Assembly: GCA_030599175.1 (NCBI GenBank)
Contig: JAUVON010000104.1
Span: 1 to 8,377 of the forward strand
Direction of reading: 5' to 3'
Origin: Desulfobulbaceae bacterium
GTDB taxonomy: Bacteria > Desulfobacterota > Desulfobulbia > Desulfobulbales > Desulfocapsaceae
DNA: 8,377 nt
Shown here: positions 6,736 to 8,377 of the stretch, piece after piece
How the letters are laid out: every line of letters starts with the position of its first letter
Position numbering within the stretch: position 1 is the first letter of the stretch
Made by a program: the position numbers and the translations under genes
The notes under the pieces: model-generated
Told to the model about the DNA's origin: nothing
Databases searched by the model: none
Seen by the model: only the letters and a program-made list of their open reading frames with translations

Positions 6736-8040
6736 CTATATGGTATCAGCCGCTCTTAGAGAATCAGCCAGAATCTCCACAACATATCGTACTTTTTCGG
6801 GTGATTCATGCTGCAAAAGGTTGTCCTGAATATGCATAACACAGGTGGGGCAGGCTGTGGCAACAAAGTCAACGCCGGCATCCTGGATATTTTTCACTTT
6901 ATGGTTGTTGATTTTAATAGCAGTGTCGTAATGGGTAATACAATAACTCCCGGCGCTTCCGCAACAGACATCAGCATCTTTCATCTCTTTAAAATCGATT
7001 CCCGGTATTTTTTTCAGAATATTGCGGGGCTGTTGATTTATTCCCTGGCCGCGGCCCAGATGGCAGGGATCATGGTAGGAAACTTTATACGGCAGATTAC
7101 CCAGCTGTTCTTTTTTTATATCTATGTTTTTCTCTATAAATTCATTAATATCAAACACCTTTTCGGTAAAATCATCAAGCTCACTGCTGTCTTCAATAAA
7201 GAGTTTGATCTCCTTTTTTAATGCCATGCCACAAGATGAGCAGGCGACAACAATAGCATCCAGATTGTATTGTCGGAAAAGATTAAAATTGTGCTCCATA
7301 AGTTTTTTGGCACCTTCGTAATCACCATTGGCCAGTACCGGAGTGCCGTTACACTTCTGTTTTTTAGGAATGACAACCTCATATCCATAGCCGGTGAGAA
7401 TATCCACCACCGATTTAACAACATTGGGGTAGATGAGATTACCTGCACATCCGGTAAAGTACCCTATTCGCATCTTTACAGGATCTTTTTTGGGTGGGAT
7501 CACTTCAGGGTAGAGGCTCTGTCCGCTGCGCAGGGCCATTGTCGGAAAAAAGCGTCGTTTTGAGAAGCCGAAAAGGGGAAAGAGATGGCGCACCGGATTT
7601 TTGGGCCCAATGCCGAAAAGGGCTCTCTGGGTAATACCAACTATCTTTGCAGCAAGGGTAATGGGCCATTTTCTCCAGATTAATTGACGGAAGATAAGTG
7701 CCTTGAAAAAACCGAGACCTTCCTGGGTGGTGATATACCAGCGAAGCCTGAGAACCACATGTTCAGGGCTGACACCAGCAGGACAGTTTGCCGAACATGT
7801 TTTACAATTCAGACATTCATTAATGGCATCTTTTACCCGTTGGGTAATTTGCAGGTCTCCTGATACAATCTTTTCTGCGAGTTTATTTTTCCCACGGGCA
7901 ACATAGATTTCATTACCGAGTTCTTTAAAGACGGGGCATACACTCCGGCATTTTCCGCACTGCATGCATTTTTGGAACTCCCTGGCTGCTTCCAGTAAGT
8001 GTGTTTCTGCCTGTTGTTTTATCTGACTTTGAGTATTCAT
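6736..8040 (-). CDS. GlcF-like Fe-S subunit of a 2-hydroxyacid (glycolate/lactate) oxidase
   Basis: A 434-residue Fe-S protein with GlcF architecture: two N-terminal 4Fe-4S ferredoxin motifs (Cys25, 28, 31, 35 and Cys76, 79, 82, 86, each followed by Pro) and two CCG cysteine-rich domains. The first CCG domain has FTGC (Cys198), KCNG at 230-232 and CSSC (267-270); the second has HDPC (Cys326), VCCG (359-361) and CPTC (397-400). Such subunits take electrons from a GlcD/Dld-type flavoprotein and pass them to quinone or another membrane acceptor. The preceding gene on this strand encodes the end of exactly such a flavoprotein, so the two probably form one enzyme. The substrate (D-lactate, glycolate or another 2-hydroxyacid) cannot be told from sequence. 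Asn231 stands where the first CCG motif usually has its second Cys. No good Shine-Dalgarno precedes ATG 8040. The 8041-8080 leader is short because an inserted element begins at 8081. No GlcE-like gene is seen here. Confidence 0.9.
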   Translation of the reverse strand: MNTQSQIKQQAETHLLEAAREFQKCMQCGKCRSVCPVFKELGNEIYVARGKNKLAEKIVSGDLQITQRVKDAINECLNCKTCSANCPAGVSPEHVVLRLRWYITTQEGLGFFKALIFRQLIWRKWPITLAAKIVGITQRALFGIGPKNPVRHLFPLFGFSKRRFFPTMALRSGQSLYPEVIPPKKDPVKMRIGYFTGCAGNLIYPNVVKSVVDILTGYGYEVVIPKKQKCNGTPVLANGDYEGAKKLMEHNFNLFRQYNLDAIVVACSSCGMALKKEIKLFIEDSSELDDFTEKVFDINEFIEKNIDIKKEQLGNLPYKVSYHDPCHLGRGQGINQQPRNILKKIPGIDFKEMKDADVCCGSAGSYCITHYDTAIKINNHKVKNIQDAGVDFVATACPTCVMHIQDNLLQHESPEKVRYVVEILADSLRAADTI

Positions 8041-8075
8041 TCTGGGTGTTGGGAGTGTTTTGAATATAGGTACTA

Positions 8076-8080
8076 AACCA
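8076..8080. repeat. Target-site duplication, left copy (AACCA)
   Basis: AACCA abuts the left end of the inverted-repeat element at 8081. The same five bases occur at 8237-8241, abutting its right end. Confidence 0.65.
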
Positions 8081-8236
8081 TGATGGCGTCGTAAAAAGTC
8101 TTCATCTTGTTCGTTGTTTCAATTTTTCTATCATTGCGACGTACCGTATGTACGCCGAAATAAAAGAAAAATTGCACGCCTCCAATATGAAGCTTTTTAT
8201 TTATCCATCGATATTGAGGTTTTTACGAGTTTATCA
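8081..8236. mobile_element. MITE-like non-coding inverted-repeat element, 156 bp
   Basis: The ends match as inverted repeats in exact register: 8081-8097 and the complement of 8220-8236 both begin TGAT and share TCGTAAAAA, agreeing at 13 of 17 positions. The differences are confined to the four bases between those blocks. The pentamer AACCA lies directly outside both ends (8076-8080 and 8237-8241), as expected of a target-site duplication; read as six bases it is AAACCA (8075-8080 and 8236-8241). The interior holds a long hairpin and no credible ORF, so the element would need a transposase in trans. It lies between the GlcD-like and GlcF-like genes and provides the present GlcD stop codon. 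The TCGTAAAAA ends remind me of dispersed repeats in Desulfobacterota genomes, but I could not check this. Confidence 0.75.
8120..8174. repeat. Long imperfect hairpin inside the MITE-like element
   Basis: Arms 8120-8144 and 8150-8174 are complementary in one register around the 5-base loop CGTAT, with 21 of 25 positions paired. The outer ten pairs (CAATTTTTCT with AGAAAAATTG) and the loop-proximal five pairs are perfect. The four mismatches are at 8130, 8132, 8136 and 8139. If transcription runs through from the GlcD-like gene into the GlcF-like gene, the RNA would form a strong stem-loop between the two coding regions. Confidence 0.8.
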
Positions 8237-8377
8237 AACCATATCAAACATTTTACCGGGATTGAGTAGGTTTTCCGGGTCAAATGTCTTTTTGATGTTT
8301 TGCAGCAGCCTGATACCTTCGGCACCAATTTGATTTTCAAGAAAAGGCTTTTTTTCAACACCGATACCGTGCTCACC
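8234..8377 (-). CDS. GlcD/Dld-like FAD-linked oxidase, C-terminal fragment cut by the window edge
   Basis: The minus-strand frame from base 8377 gives 47 residues and a TGA stop at 8236-8234. It opens with GEHGIG, the conserved C-terminal signature of GlcD and D-lactate dehydrogenase flavoproteins of the VAO/PCMH type, and ends TFDPENLLNPGKMFDMV, the usual family ending. These enzymes oxidise D-lactate, glycolate or related 2-hydroxyacids using FAD. The remaining roughly 400 residues lie beyond the window. The GlcF-like gene downstream on the same strand is its expected electron-accepting partner. The stop codon lies in the terminal inverted repeat of the inserted element, yet the protein end looks unaltered. 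The gap to the GlcF-like gene is now 193 bp; removing the element and one duplication leaves about 32 bp, normal for an operon. The substrate cannot be assigned. Confidence 0.9.
   Translation of the reverse strand, partial: GEHGIGVEKKPFLENQIGAEGIRLLQNIKKTFDPENLLNPGKMFDMV
8237..8241. repeat. Target-site duplication, right copy (AACCA)
   Basis: AACCA abuts the right end of the element. It lies within the last codons (Met-Val) of the GlcD-like gene read on the minus strand. Confidence 0.65.

Noticed and set aside
6808..7221. 137-residue + strand open frame opposite the GlcF-like gene
   Set aside because: It is antisense to conserved Fe-S motifs, and its hydrophobic look comes from the complementary strand of Lys/Glu-rich coding sequence.
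4950..8040. RiPP or azoline biosynthesis cluster around the YcaO protein
   Set aside because: No precursor peptide, TfuA, E1-like partner, dehydrogenase or exporter is nearby, and the protein is collinear with E. coli YcaO including its C-terminal region, which belongs to the S12-modification type.
8148..8333. 61-residue + strand open frame across the inserted element and the GlcD end
   Set aside because: It starts inside the hairpin, crosses the element boundary and runs antisense to the GEHGIG coding region, so it is not a gene of the element.

Overview
The window looks like ordinary chromosome from an anaerobic, probably sulfate-reducing, Desulfobacterota-type bacterium (moderate confidence). 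This rests on acetate kinase sitting near a GlcD/GlcF-type 2-hydroxyacid dehydrogenase with CCG Fe-S domains, plus an L-2-hydroxyglutarate oxidase. Base composition is moderate, somewhat below 50% GC by eye. No rRNA, tRNA, CRISPR array or phage gene is visible.

Layout. On the left, on the + strand, are the 3' two thirds of acetate kinase (2-793) and a membrane-anchored alpha/beta hydrolase (835-1623). Convergent to them is an L-2-hydroxyglutarate oxidase gene, lhgO (2838-1630, minus). A 234-bp divergent intergenic region (2839-3072) separates it from a 621-residue polytopic membrane protein with GT-C/DUF2142-like motifs (3073-4938, +). Convergent to that is a minus-strand group reading right to left: the C-terminus of a GlcD-like FAD oxidase (8377-8234), a GlcF-like Fe-S subunit (8040-6736) and ycaO (6716-4950). 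The GlcF-like gene and ycaO are 19 bp apart and probably co-transcribed.

How the genes fit together. The GlcD/GlcF pair would oxidise a 2-hydroxyacid such as lactate or glycolate and pass electrons to the membrane. Acetate kinase would make ATP from acetyl phosphate at the end of such oxidation. LhgO would return L-2-hydroxyglutarate to 2-oxoglutarate. YcaO is the E. coli-type protein linked to beta-methylthiolation of ribosomal protein S12, and its place behind glcDF has no obvious metabolic reason. The alpha/beta hydrolase and the membrane protein have no assigned substrate.

The most informative non-coding feature is a 156-bp non-coding inverted-repeat element (8081-8236) between the GlcD-like and GlcF-like genes. 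It has matching ends, a 5-bp direct repeat AACCA on both sides and a long internal hairpin, so it reads as a MITE-like insertion. Removing it with one direct-repeat copy restores an in-frame TAG exactly where the present TGA stands. The insertion therefore swapped the stop codon without changing the protein. I see no convincing new multi-gene system here.
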